A stretch of DNA of 64,000 nt from Glaciecola siphonariae (GTDB taxonomy: Bacteria; Pseudomonadota; Gammaproteobacteria; Enterobacterales; Alteromonadaceae), in assembly GCF_042652645.1 (NCBI RefSeq), contig NZ_JBHSGU010000002.1:1922001-1986000 (forward strand), in the 5' to 3' direction. The notes beneath the pieces were generated by a model. That model ran no database searches. It was not told where the DNA came from and saw only the letters and a program-made list of their open reading frames with translations. The translations under genes and the position numbers were made by a program. Positions 30,953-40,265 of this stretch are shown here, piece after piece. How positions within the stretch are numbered: position 1 is the stretch's first letter; each line of letters begins with the position of its first letter.

Positions 30953-32845
30953 CTACTCCACAACAACCAAATTACCTTTGCTTTCAAGCCAAGCTTTGCG
31001 GTCGGGAGAGCGCTTTTTCGCCAACAGCATGTCCATAAGCTCAAGCATATTTTCGCCGTCTTTACTGGTCAGCTGTACCAAGCGGCGCGTGTTAGGGTCC
31101 ATAGTGGTTTCGCGCAGTTGCAGTGGATTCATCTCGCCTAAGCCTTTAAAGCGCTGCACGTTAACTTTACCGCGTTTTTTCTCGGCCTCAATGCGGTCCA
31201 AAATCCCCCTGCGCTCTGATTCATCGAGGGCGTAAAAAACCTCTTTGCCCACATCTATCCTAAACAGGGGCGGCATGGCAACATACACGTGGCCTTGATC
31301 CACAAGCGTTCTAAAGTGCTTTACAAATAAGGCGCACAAAAGCGTGGCAATGTGGAGTCCGTCAGAATCTGCATCGGCCAGTATGCATATTTTCCCGTAG
31401 CGTAAGCCGCTTAAATCCTCAGAATCAGGGTCGATGCCCAGCGCCACTGAAATATCATGTATTTCTTGTGAGGCCAGTACTTGCGAGGAATCAACCTCCC
31501 AACTGTTTAAAATTTTACCGCGCAGCGGCATGATTGCTTGAAATTCTCTGTCTCTTGCCTGTTTCGCAGAACCACCTGCTGAATCACCCTCTACTAAGAA
31601 AAGCTCTGAGCGGCTGTTATCTTGGGTTGAACAATCGGTGAGCTTGCCGGGCAAAGGCGGCCCTTGGGTGACTTTTTTGCGCGCCACTTTTTTGCTCGCT
31701 TTGAGGCGGCGCTGTGCATTATTGATACACATTTCTGCCAACAGTTCTGCTACGTCAGTATGCTGATTCAGCCATAAACTAAAGGCATCCTTCACCACGC
31801 CTGAAACAAAGGCAGAGGCTTGGCGAGACGACAAACGCTCTTTGGTTTGGCCTGCAAACTGCGGGTCATGCATTTTGGTTGACAGAATATAGCTACAGCG
31901 GTCCCAGATATCTTCGGCCGTTATTTTTACGCCCCGGGGCAATAAGTTTCTAAATTCACAAAACTCGCGCATTGCATCGAGTAAGCCTTGGCGTAGGCCG
32001 TTTACATGGGTGCCACCTTGGGCGGTAGGAATGAGGTTAACATAGCTTTCAGTGACCATCTCGCCACCTTCTGGCAGCCACATTAAGGCCCAGTCTGCCG
32101 CCTCGCCGTTACCGGCGTATTGTCCAACAAAAGGAGTGTCGTCAGGCAGGGTAATATAATCTTTGACCGACTGATAGAGGTAGTCCCGCAGGCCGTCTTC
32201 AAAGTACCATTCATAGGTTTCTTTGCCCACTTTGTCGTCAAAACGAATGCGCAAGCCCGGACAAAGAACGGCTTTTGCTCGCAGCACATGCAGCAGCTTG
32301 CTTACCGAGAATTTTGCTGAATCAAAATAGCTTGGGTCTGGCCAAAAATGCACTCTTGTGCCGGTATTGCGTTTACCGCAGGTATCAATTACCGCGAGTT
32401 CTTCTACTTTATCGCCGTTTGCAAAGGCGATTTGATGCACCTCGCCGTTTCGCCTGATTGTGACTTCTACGCGAGTAGAAAGAGCGTTTACCACCGAAAT
32501 ACCTACGCCGTGAAGACCGCCCGAGTATTCATAGTTTTTGTTAGAAAACTTACCACCAGCATGAAGCTTCGTCATGATAAGTTCAACGCCAGAGATTTTT
32601 TCTTCGGCGTGAATATCTACGGGCATACCGCGACCATCATCAATGACTTCCAGAGACTGGTCTTCATGCAAAATCACTTTAATGGAGCTGGCATGACCGG
32701 CCAGCGCCTCATCCACACTGTTGTCAATCACCTCTTGGCTGAGGTGATTAGGGCGAGTTGTGTCGGTATACATGCCCGGCCGGCGTTTTACTGGTTCAAG
32801 TCCGTTTAAGACCTCAATCGCATCTGAATTGTATTGATTGCTCAT
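30953..32845 (-). CDS. parE: DNA topoisomerase IV subunit B
   Basis: A 630-residue type IIA topoisomerase ATPase subunit, the E. coli ParE length. It contains the GHKL ATPase (EVIDNSVDEA, IDDGRGMPV, YSGGLHGVGISVVNAL), the transducer and the TOPRIM domain with EGDSAGGSAKQ and PLRGKILN. With ParC it decatenates sister chromosomes. The gene lies downstream of yqiA, yqiB and nudF on the same strand, as in many gammaproteobacteria. A 113-bp gap separates it from yqiA. Confidence 0.98.
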   Translation of the reverse strand: MSNQYNSDAIEVLNGLEPVKRRPGMYTDTTRPNHLSQEVIDNSVDEALAGHASSIKVILHEDQSLEVIDDGRGMPVDIHAEEKISGVELIMTKLHAGGKFSNKNYEYSGGLHGVGISVVNALSTRVEVTIRRNGEVHQIAFANGDKVEELAVIDTCGKRNTGTRVHFWPDPSYFDSAKFSVSKLLHVLRAKAVLCPGLRIRFDDKVGKETYEWYFEDGLRDYLYQSVKDYITLPDDTPFVGQYAGNGEAADWALMWLPEGGEMVTESYVNLIPTAQGGTHVNGLRQGLLDAMREFCEFRNLLPRGVKITAEDIWDRCSYILSTKMHDPQFAGQTKERLSSRQASAFVSGVVKDAFSLWLNQHTDVAELLAEMCINNAQRRLKASKKVARKKVTQGPPLPGKLTDCSTQDNSRSELFLVEGDSAGGSAKQARDREFQAIMPLRGKILNSWEVDSSQVLASQEIHDISVALGIDPDSEDLSGLRYGKICILADADSDGLHIATLLCALFVKHFRTLVDQGHVYVAMPPLFRIDVGKEVFYALDESERRGILDRIEAEKKRGKVNVQRFKGLGEMNPLQLRETTMDPNTRRLVQLTSKDGENMLELMDMLLAKKRSPDRKAWLESKGNLVVVE

Positions 32846-32958
32846 AGGTTAGCGCTTCATTGTTATTCTTAGTGAGGGACAGCCTTTCTGCTATGTACTG
32901 ATAGTAGCAAGGCGCTTGTGTGCAAGCAATATGACAAATTCGAGGTGAATGCCGTTTG

Positions 32959-33525
32959 TTAGCGTAAAAAATCAAAAATGCTCGGTAAATGATCTTCGAA
33001 ATTGACAAAACTATGGTCACCGCCTTGCTCAACAGTGAGCTGACTCCCCCAGTACTTTTGTTCTGCGAGGCGATAGTCGAGCGTTTCATCACCAGTTTGC
33101 AATAAAACTTTATAAGCGCCAACGTTTTCAAGGGCGCTTGGCTCAAGAGCTTTGAGCAACTCAATGCTTTGATGGTGAATAAAAAACCGCTCTTTACTGT
33201 GTGGGTTGATATGTTCACCCTGATAGTGACTCAGCAGGCGATAGGGCAATACAGCTGGGTTAACTAAGACCGCTTTGCCGCCGTATTTTTCAACAAAATA
33301 AGTAGACAAAAATCCGCCCATCGAACTGCCAATAAAACGCAGGGGTTGAGGTGGTAAGCTAGCAATCAGCGCCTCAACACTCGCAATCGCTTTTGTGATG
33401 TTGCCAGAAAGCTGCGGTATGTGCAGATTTAAAGACGGCAAGTGCTTACTTGCATAATGCTTAGTTTGCTGCGCTTTAGCAGATTGAGGAGAGCTTAAAA
33501 ATCCGTGTAAATAAATCACATGCAC
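32959..33525 (-). CDS. yqiA: YqiA-like alpha/beta-hydrolase (esterase)
   Basis: A 188-residue small alpha/beta-hydrolase. Signatures are YLHGFLSSPQSAK at the start, the nucleophile elbow GSSMGG (66-71, S68), LLQTGDETLDYR carrying the acid and GGDHSFVNF carrying the histidine. E. coli YqiA is an esterase acting on short acyl esters. It lies between yqiB and parE; the gap to yqiB is 36 bp, where cpdA is found in the usual order. Confidence 0.93.
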   Translation of the reverse strand: MHVIYLHGFLSSPQSAKAQQTKHYASKHLPSLNLHIPQLSGNITKAIASVEALIASLPPQPLRFIGSSMGGFLSTYFVEKYGGKAVLVNPAVLPYRLLSHYQGEHINPHSKERFFIHHQSIELLKALEPSALENVGAYKVLLQTGDETLDYRLAEQKYWGSQLTVEQGGDHSFVNFEDHLPSIFDFLR

Positions 33526-33561
33526 GTGAATTGAGTCCTATAGCTACAGTGGTAATAATGT

Positions 33562-33993
33562 TTATGTATCGGCGGTATGTAAAGACAAACAAAAGTGAAG
33601 CCACTCAGCTAAAAAAACATTTACCATGAATTTCTCATTGCGTTGATGCATGTTTAAATTCGGGTATTCGTATACCGGTTTTAGCTGCGACGTGCGCTGA
33701 GATTCAAGCACCTCAGCCACTTTTGCATCGTGATATAAGCGCACCACCATACTCGGGCGTAAAAACTTAGGCGTCGTCACGTCAATCTGCGACACATTGA
33801 GCGTGCTGGTGTAGCGAGTAGAATCGAGAATGGTAATACGATAAGTTAGCTTATCGGTAACGCTAAACTCATAGCTTAAATCTTCACTGTCACAATCGGG
33901 GAGCAATTTAAGCATGCACACATAGTTATTCTCACAGGTAGCAAGAATACTCGGTAAATGCGGCACGTAACGTTTTTTCAAATGTAGCTCCAA
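33562..33993 (-). CDS. yqiB: DUF1249 family protein YqiB
   Basis: A 143-residue cytoplasmic protein of the DUF1249 family. The N-terminal CENNYVCMLKLLPD and the C-terminal HQRNEKFMVNVFLAEWLHFCL are the conserved parts. The function is unknown, but the gene is conserved between nudF and cpdA/yqiA in gammaproteobacteria, as here. It begins 33 bp after the nudF stop and probably shares its transcript. Confidence 0.93.
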   Translation of the reverse strand: MELHLKKRYVPHLPSILATCENNYVCMLKLLPDCDSEDLSYEFSVTDKLTYRITILDSTRYTSTLNVSQIDVTTPKFLRPSMVVRLYHDAKVAEVLESQRTSQLKPVYEYPNLNMHQRNEKFMVNVFLAEWLHFCLSLHTADT

Positions 33994-34026
33994 CAGCGTT
34001 TAAGCATTTCTAGTAAGCACAATCAA

Positions 34027-34647
34027 TTAGTCTTCCCAGCTATCCCAGCGAGCAAAAAGTTCCTGCTTGTTCAAGGCAAACCATTGTAGCGCAATAATGG
34101 CAGCGGCGTTGTCAATTTTGCCCGCGCATAACCACGCTATCGCCTGTTTTTCGCTTACCCTTAATACTTTTATATCTTCCGACTCACTGTCTAAACCGTG
34201 TATACCCTCGGCACTATTGGCGTCAACCTCGGCCATGTAAATATGCAGTCTTTCAGTGGTTCCTCCGGGGCTAGAGAGGTAGGTCAAGGCTTTTGTTATC
34301 TTATGCAGATGCACACCTGCTTCTTCTAGCGCTTCCCGCTTACATACCTCAACCTCTTGCTCACCTTGTTCAATGATGCCTGCAATTATCTCAATCATCC
34401 AAGGGTCATCAGTCGTCGGCACGGCAGGATATCTAAACTGTTCTATGAGTACAAATTCCTCGCAGTTTCTGTCGTAAGCTAAAACTGCCACTGCGTGACC
34501 GCGTTCAAATACTTCGCGCTGCACAAGGGCGCTTTCGCTGCCATCGTATTTTTTGTGGGTAAATGAGTACTTCACCATTTTAAAAAAGCCACTGTACAAG
34601 GTTTGGCTATTCAGCAGTTTCACATCGTTCTTAGTGAATTGACTCAT
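34027..34647 (-). CDS. nudF: ADP-ribose pyrophosphatase, Nudix family
   Basis: A 206-residue hydrolase that cleaves ADP-ribose to AMP and ribose 5-phosphate, limiting non-enzymatic ADP-ribosylation. The Nudix box is complete at 90-112 (GIIEQGEQEVEVCKREALEEAG, with the REALEE core at 104-109). Other features are FRYPAVPTTDDPWMIE before it and SSPGGTTERLHIYMAEV after it, the pattern of NudF. It is first in nudF-yqiB-yqiA-parE and divergent from tolC. Confidence 0.96.
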   Translation of the reverse strand: MSQFTKNDVKLLNSQTLYSGFFKMVKYSFTHKKYDGSESALVQREVFERGHAVAVLAYDRNCEEFVLIEQFRYPAVPTTDDPWMIEIIAGIIEQGEQEVEVCKREALEEAGVHLHKITKALTYLSSPGGTTERLHIYMAEVDANSAEGIHGLDSESEDIKVLRVSEKQAIAWLCAGKIDNAAAIIALQWFALNKQELFARWDSWED

Positions 34648-34680
34648 ATTGTTTTGATCCTATATCCAAATATTTCGTTT

Positions 34681-34686
34681 TTGACA
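34681..34686 (+). promoter_or_regulatory. Possible -35 element for tolC
   Basis: A perfect TTGACA in the 190-bp divergent region between nudF and tolC. The best -10 candidate, TAATCT at 34702-34707, is only 15 bases away, so the pair is not ideal. It is a suggestion only. Confidence 0.25.
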
Positions 34687-34837
34687 GAGTTAACAGAAAC
34701 TTAATCTGCATTTTCATTACATTCTGTTACACTTAGAGGCTAAATATTACAAGCATTTGATGTCACAAGTGGCTTGAATACACTACACTAATCTCCATCA
34801 ATTTTATTATTAGTTAGATACATTAGGGCGCTTGCCA

Positions 34838-36187
34838 ATGAAAAAAACTTTACTCACGCTTATTGTCGGTTTCGCTGTTTCTGGCGGAGCATACGCCGAT
34901 GACTTAATGACGGTATACCAACTGGCCGCTGAAAACGACCCTATAATTAATCGTGCACAGGCTCAAAAAGAGTCTGCCTACGCCGCGATTGACCTAAACC
35001 GTGCAAGCTTATTGCCCCAACTCTCTGGCAGTGTCAGCTACTCTGACAGCAGCAGTGAGCGTTTTCAGCCTGGATTTGGTGTATTTAACATCGATAACAC
35101 CTCATTAAGCTATGGCATAGAGCTAAACATGTCTTTGTACGACCACGCGAACTGGTTGGGTCTTGACCGCGCCGAATTAGTGGCTCAGCAAAGCGATGCC
35201 TCACTCGGGGCTACTCTGCAGAGCCTCATGCAGCGCACTGTAAGCGCTTATTTAGCGGTGCTAAGAGAACAAGACAACGTAGAATTTGTAAAAGCAGAGT
35301 TGCGTGCAATTGAGCGACAGTTAGAGCAAACTAAGCAACGTTTTGAGGTGGGCTTAACCGCCATTACTGATGTCCATGAGGCGCAAGCAAACTTCGATAA
35401 TACGGTTGCACGCCAAATTCGAGCCGAAAACTCAGTTGAGCTTCGCTTAGAAGAATTGCGAGAAATCACTGGCAAGTATCATGACAACTTATTTGTATTA
35501 GACACCGAGCGATTTACTGCAACTGCGCCGGTTCCTGAAACGGCAAGCGCTTGGTTGGATATTGCTAAAGAATCAAATCTCACACTACTTGCTCAGCGTT
35601 TTGCTAAAGATATCGCAAAACAAGACATCGATATAGCCAAGTCGGGGCACTATCCAACGCTTGGATTACGTGGCTCCTATGGCGTTGACGACAGTGAAAA
35701 TACCATTGACGACGGCGCGCCAACCGACCTACCCTCACTAGATTCTCAGAGCATCACGCTTTCACTGAATGTGCCGATTTACCAAGGCGGTTCGGTGAGT
35801 GCCCGTAGCGATATCGCTCGCTCTGATTTTGTCGTAGCCAGTGAAACTCTTGAGTTAACGTATCGCCAAACCGTTCGAACTGTGCGCAGCTCTTTTAATG
35901 ATACAAAAGCGGCGATTTCAACCATCCGTGCTCTTGAGCAATCAGTTGTCTCGGCACAAAGTGCTTTGCAAGCCACCGAAGCGGGTTTTGATGTAGGCAC
36001 GCGTACCATCGTAGACGTGCTAAACAGCACTCGTAACTTGTTTGACGCTCGCCGTAATCTCGCCGACGCACGCTACAGCTTTATTGCCTCAATCATAAGC
36101 TTAAAAGCAGCGGCTGGCACGCTTACAGTAGACGACCTACAGGCAATAAACCAAGCACTAAAGGCAGCGCCGCAAGAGCAGTCTTAA
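34838..36187 (+). CDS. tolC: Outer-membrane efflux channel TolC
   Basis: A 449-residue outer-membrane channel for RND, MFS and type I export systems. A signal peptide (1-20, ending AYA) precedes two structural repeats of the TolC fold, each with long coiled-coil helices and beta strands (SLSYGIELNMSLYDHANW and SITLSLNVPIYQGGSVSARS). The conserved TRTIVDVLNSTRNLFDARRNL lies in the last third. ATG at 34838 is preferred over TTG at 34832, with AGGG seven bases upstream. The divergence from nudF is the classic neighbourhood. It could be the outer-membrane partner of the C39 exporter at 55-58.5 kb, which lacks one of its own. Confidence 0.96.
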   Translation: MKKTLLTLIVGFAVSGGAYADDLMTVYQLAAENDPIINRAQAQKESAYAAIDLNRASLLPQLSGSVSYSDSSSERFQPGFGVFNIDNTSLSYGIELNMSLYDHANWLGLDRAELVAQQSDASLGATLQSLMQRTVSAYLAVLREQDNVEFVKAELRAIERQLEQTKQRFEVGLTAITDVHEAQANFDNTVARQIRAENSVELRLEELREITGKYHDNLFVLDTERFTATAPVPETASAWLDIAKESNLTLLAQRFAKDIAKQDIDIAKSGHYPTLGLRGSYGVDDSENTIDDGAPTDLPSLDSQSITLSLNVPIYQGGSVSARSDIARSDFVVASETLELTYRQTVRTVRSSFNDTKAAISTIRALEQSVVSAQSALQATEAGFDVGTRTIVDVLNSTRNLFDARRNLADARYSFIASIISLKAAAGTLTVDDLQAINQALKAAPQEQS

Positions 36188-36199
36188 TTGCGCTAAGAC

Positions 36200-36212
36200 G
36201 CCCTCAACGGGC
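36200..36212 (+). terminator. Short hairpin after tolC, possible terminator
   Basis: GCCC / GGGC with a 5-base loop, followed by TTTAT. The stem is short, so the call is weak. Confidence 0.35.
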
Positions 36213-36231
36213 TTTATCGTTCGCTTGAGTA

Positions 36232-37113
36232 CTATTTTGGTTGCTTAGCGTCTTTTGATGTATCAAGGTTTTTCTGCTGATTGGCGCCTTCAGTGTGGTG
36301 GGTGGCGCTATCGGCCCCTTGCATTCGCTCTAACTGCGCGCTCAACTGTGCAATTTGCGCTTGTATGTCTGCCAAGCTAGGTTGGCCTTGATTGCGCTCT
36401 TTGCTATGCTCTTCCTCCATCACACCCACTACGATGCCAATGACCATGTTTAAAAACGCAAAGGCCGTGAAGAAAATAAACGTCATATAAAATAGCCAAC
36501 TCATTGGATAAACGTCCATGGTTTCGTACTGAATATCAGTCCAATCTTCAAAGGTCATTACCCTGAATAATGTCAGCATCGAAATCGCAATATTACCCCA
36601 CAACACCGGATTAATATCATTAAACAAAAAGGACCCGATTGCCGCATAAATATAGAAGATGATAAACATGAGTAGCACGACATAACCTAAGCGCGGCAGC
36701 GCGACCATAAGAGAGTTAATCAACACCCTAAGCTCCGGCACAATAGAAATCATCCTGAGCACGCGGAAAATGCGAATAAGACGGGCTAGCAGCGCCATTT
36801 CCGACTCGTTGATAGGAATAAGGCTGATCACAACGACAGCAGTGTCGAATACGTTCCAAGCCGATTTGAAAAAATCCCGCTTCTTTTCTTCTGCAATAAA
36901 ACGAATCAATATTTCAATAAGAAAAAAGACAGTAATAAACACGTCTAAGTAGTGCGTGATAGACAGGGCGGTATCGGATAAATCGTAAGTTTTTGCGCCA
37001 ATTTCGAGCGCAGAAATAATGATCACCGCAATAACGAAAAACTCAAAAGCCTTGTTATGCCGCAAACGAACTAGCGCGGCATGCATATTGTCAAACATCG
37101 AAAGATTTTCCAC
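36232..37113 (-). CDS. Voltage-gated cation channel, NaChBac/NavAb type
   Basis: A 293-residue inner-membrane channel subunit with six helices, expected to form a tetramer. The S4 voltage sensor has arginines R111, R114, R117 and R120 every third residue (LARLIRIFRVLRM). S5, the pore helix, the filter T187-F-E-D-W-T-D193 and S6 (FLNMVIGIVVGVMEEE) follow, then a coiled-coil tail (about 240-270) and a low-complexity end. In NavAb the filter is TLESWS; here an aspartate at each of two further positions gives a pattern like the calcium-selective CavAb (TLDDWSD). Calcium or mixed selectivity is therefore plausible. Confidence 0.9.
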   Translation of the reverse strand: MENLSMFDNMHAALVRLRHNKAFEFFVIAVIIISALEIGAKTYDLSDTALSITHYLDVFITVFFLIEILIRFIAEEKKRDFFKSAWNVFDTAVVVISLIPINESEMALLARLIRIFRVLRMISIVPELRVLINSLMVALPRLGYVVLLMFIIFYIYAAIGSFLFNDINPVLWGNIAISMLTLFRVMTFEDWTDIQYETMDVYPMSWLFYMTFIFFTAFAFLNMVIGIVVGVMEEEHSKERNQGQPSLADIQAQIAQLSAQLERMQGADSATHHTEGANQQKNLDTSKDAKQPK

Positions 37114-37131
37114 TTAAAACGCTAAATCAAA

Positions 37132-37158
37132 ACGACCTGCTGTAGAGCAGGCCGTCGT
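37132..37158 (-). terminator. Terminator of the PrsT-like gene
   Basis: On the minus strand ACGAC-CTGCT arms pair around a short loop with a two-base bulge, followed by TTTTGATTT. It lies 90 bases after the stop at 37248 and before the start of the channel gene at 37113, so it separates the two. Confidence 0.6.
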
Positions 37159-37247
37159 ATTTTCGTAAATTTTACTCTTATTTATATTTCTCTTATTTTA
37201 TCTGTCTGTTTTTAACTGTCTGTTTTCAAGCAGCTACAACAAATATG

Positions 37248-40040
37248 CTAAAGATCAAACTGCTGACGCAGAGCATCGATGCGCTCTAGAGATTCCGGCA
37301 ATACAAAGCTTCTCGCTTCAAGCCGGCGCTTGGCCACAACCGTCGAGCCATTTTTCAATAGTGCTTCAATGTAGTTAAGGATAACCTCTTCGTTCGTTAC
37401 TTCGTCACTCATGACTTTATTGTAGGCCTCCACCGCGTCTTCAATGTTATTTTGCCTAATTAAGATTTGCGCGTAGGTATCTACCGTTGCAGCATTGTCT
37501 GGCTGAAGGTCATACGCGCGCTTTGCAAGGCCAGCCGCCGTATCGAGGTCTCCGTCTTCCATTAGCAAATACGCTAGGTTATTTAGCACAACAAAGCTGT
37601 TAGGGGTTTTCTCAAGCATTTCGCTGTAAGTCTTAATCGCCTGTTGGCTATCTTTAGAAATTTGACGCTGTGCCAGCAGAAGTTTTACCCGCATATCATT
37701 CGGATTGGCTTGAGAGAATTGCTCCACCAATTGATACGCTGCATCAGCCTGACCTGTCATATCTAATGCCTGCACCAACACAATTAAATTGTCGGTCTTA
37801 GGGTTGTCCTCAAACGAAGCGCGCGCATCATCTAAAGCATCAGTGGGTCTCCCTTCAAGCAGCGCGATACGCGCTTTAACACCGCGTAAAAAAGGCAGAG
37901 CTTGATATTTATCATCAATGGCATTTACCTTGGTTCTGGCTTGCTCGGCCTCGCCCGCCATGGCGTAAAAATAAGCTTCAAGTAATCTGACCTGCAAATT
38001 ATCCTTGCGCGCCAAAAACTCAACAATAAGGTCGAGTCCACGCTCGTACTGTCGTTTTGCATCTAAAATCAAAAGCCGTCCAATGACCGCATTTTCTTGT
38101 TTAGGAAACAAGTCCATCCAAGTTTCATAGTGTTTTTCGGCCGCATCAGTTTGATTGTCACGCAACAATGCAAACCCTCGCATCGACCAATACTGGCTTG
38201 GTGCACCGCGCGTCGCTTCAATTGAGTCTAGTGCCTCAACGGCCAGTTTAGGCTGCTGACTGGCCAGCCCTGCTCTCGCTAGCAAAAGCGCTAATTGTTG
38301 ATTGCTTTTATCTTTATTAAAAGCCGATTGAATACGCGAAATTGCGTCACTCGCCTGCCCCTTATCCGACTTAATGGCAAACAAACTGGCTAAGGCAACC
38401 ACATTTTCTGGCTCTTGTGTCAGTAAGGTTTCAGTGAAGGTCAGGGCAGTATCAATATTCTTTTGACGAAGATTGAGTCGTATCTGGGCAACCAATAGGG
38501 CCGCATTATTGCTGTCAATCTGACTCGCTTTTTCGAGTATCTGTAAAGCCTTTTCGTAGTTTGCTTGACGTTGATACACCTCCGATTCTAATAAAAACCC
38601 TTCAATTGCATTCGGCGCAGACTGCTGCCATTCGAGGGCAAGTGCAAGCGCTTTATCTAATTGGTTGGTGCCCAAGTAGGCAGTTGCGAGAGTCGACTTT
38701 GCGGTAACCGACTCTGGCGCTTTGTCGACCGCTTGCTCTAAATTTATAAGCCCCTCAACGTCGTTCACCGATAATTTTAAAATACCAAGGCGGGTGAGAT
38801 CGTCAGCGGTTTCGCTAATCTTGTCGGCTTGGGCTATGACCTCTTTCGCGGCGTCTATATTACCCTCTTGGATAAGTTCGTAGCCTGCACGCGAGAACAA
38901 CGACGCATCTTGCGCGCTCAGTTCACCAATACGCGGTAGGATGTTACTCGCATCTGTGCCCATATCTGATTGCAGTTGACTGGCCGCTAAAATGCGCAGC
39001 CCAGGGTGTCCATCTGGCAGGGCCGGGGCAACAACGGTTAAATGCATCACCGCTTTTTCAAATTCGCCCAATTGATAGGCGGCAAAACCCGCTACCAAAC
39101 GCACGCGTGGGTCGGCTTGACCAAACTGAATTGCCTTCACGCTGTAATCTAGTGCGCCCTGAAAATCGCCGTTGGCCGCACGAATAATCCCTTTGAGCTG
39201 ATTTAACAGGCCATTGGTATCGCTTATTTGCATAAGCTCATCTACATAAACCTCTGCGCGCTCTGTCTCGCCCTGCTGCACCAACATATTAGCCAACGCA
39301 AACTTCGATTCGATATCGTCGGTGGCGACTTTCGAATACTCTTCGTAAATTTCAGCGGCTTTTTCTTCTTGACCGTTGAGCATGTATAAACGCGCGGTAA
39401 AGCTAAGCACGTCTCGGTTAAGCGGAGCGCGCTCTTGCAGAGCAATAGCTTGCGTCAGGGCGCTTTCGTAATCTTTGTCGAGTATGTCGCGGTGCGCCTC
39501 AATCAATCCTTTGTAAACCGAGCTAGATTCAAGCGGAGCCATTTGGTCGATTAATATTCTCGCTTCTGCGTTCTTCTCGAGTTGAATCAGCGATTGTAGC
39601 TTACGAAATCCAATTTCCAATCGCTCTACGGTTGTCATGCTTTGTTCATCGTAACTTAAGTCAGCAAGCGCAACATTCGCCCCCGTTCGTTGATACGCCT
39701 CCGACAGTAAAGGAATAACCTTGGGCGGTGGATGCCCTAATTCTAGTGCCCGAGAAAGCTCTTTTTCCGCCGATTCGAAATTCTTCTGCTCGATATAGAT
39801 TTTGCCCAACTCAAAACGCGCTTGGGCTGAGCGTGGATCTTGCTGCACCGCACTTTTTAGCTCAATAATGGCGGCGTTATTGTCACCCTGGTCTACGTAA
39901 ACCTGAGCCTGCTGAATATGTTCATCTACGGTTTTACCCGAACACGCCATTAAACCAAACAGTAAAACGCCGGCACCAAGTGCCTGTGCAATACGTTTTA
40001 CGGGTGTCGAACGACGACTTTGGGGATTATTACGCAACAT
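37248..40040 (-). CDS. PrsT-like TPR-repeat lipoprotein of PEP-CTERM/exopolysaccharide systems
   Basis: A 930-residue protein. The signal peptide ends in the lipobox LMAC (GVLLFGLMAC), giving a lipidated cysteine at 33. The rest is a chain of about 20 tetratricopeptide repeats (for example AQARFELGKIYIEQKNFESA and NNLAYLLMEDGDLDTA). The length and the opening (VDEHIQQAQVYVDQGDNNAA) match the PrsT family, named for its association with exosortase and polysaccharide export. No exosortase or PEP-CTERM protein is in this window, so the partners are elsewhere or absent. It is transcribed alone, with a terminator. Confidence 0.85.
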   Translation of the reverse strand: MLRNNPQSRRSTPVKRIAQALGAGVLLFGLMACSGKTVDEHIQQAQVYVDQGDNNAAIIELKSAVQQDPRSAQARFELGKIYIEQKNFESAEKELSRALELGHPPPKVIPLLSEAYQRTGANVALADLSYDEQSMTTVERLEIGFRKLQSLIQLEKNAEARILIDQMAPLESSSVYKGLIEAHRDILDKDYESALTQAIALQERAPLNRDVLSFTARLYMLNGQEEKAAEIYEEYSKVATDDIESKFALANMLVQQGETERAEVYVDELMQISDTNGLLNQLKGIIRAANGDFQGALDYSVKAIQFGQADPRVRLVAGFAAYQLGEFEKAVMHLTVVAPALPDGHPGLRILAASQLQSDMGTDASNILPRIGELSAQDASLFSRAGYELIQEGNIDAAKEVIAQADKISETADDLTRLGILKLSVNDVEGLINLEQAVDKAPESVTAKSTLATAYLGTNQLDKALALALEWQQSAPNAIEGFLLESEVYQRQANYEKALQILEKASQIDSNNAALLVAQIRLNLRQKNIDTALTFTETLLTQEPENVVALASLFAIKSDKGQASDAISRIQSAFNKDKSNQQLALLLARAGLASQQPKLAVEALDSIEATRGAPSQYWSMRGFALLRDNQTDAAEKHYETWMDLFPKQENAVIGRLLILDAKRQYERGLDLIVEFLARKDNLQVRLLEAYFYAMAGEAEQARTKVNAIDDKYQALPFLRGVKARIALLEGRPTDALDDARASFEDNPKTDNLIVLVQALDMTGQADAAYQLVEQFSQANPNDMRVKLLLAQRQISKDSQQAIKTYSEMLEKTPNSFVVLNNLAYLLMEDGDLDTAAGLAKRAYDLQPDNAATVDTYAQILIRQNNIEDAVEAYNKVMSDEVTNEEVILNYIEALLKNGSTVVAKRRLEARSFVLPESLERIDALRQQFDL

Positions 40041-40265
40041 GACAAACTTCCTCTATTCAATCTAATATTGTGCTCGGTAAGCGGGGCGCTTTCGCTAGCA
40101 TTTCGATTTTCACCGACAATCACGCTATATTTACACATTAAAGCGTCTCTTGTGCAATAAGTTTAATGGTATCTAGACGTGATTTCTAATATAATAATTG
40201 ATTATCATCTGGCGCACGTATCCTCTCTGCTTAAGCCTCATTCTTGTAATTTATCAGGACAATCT

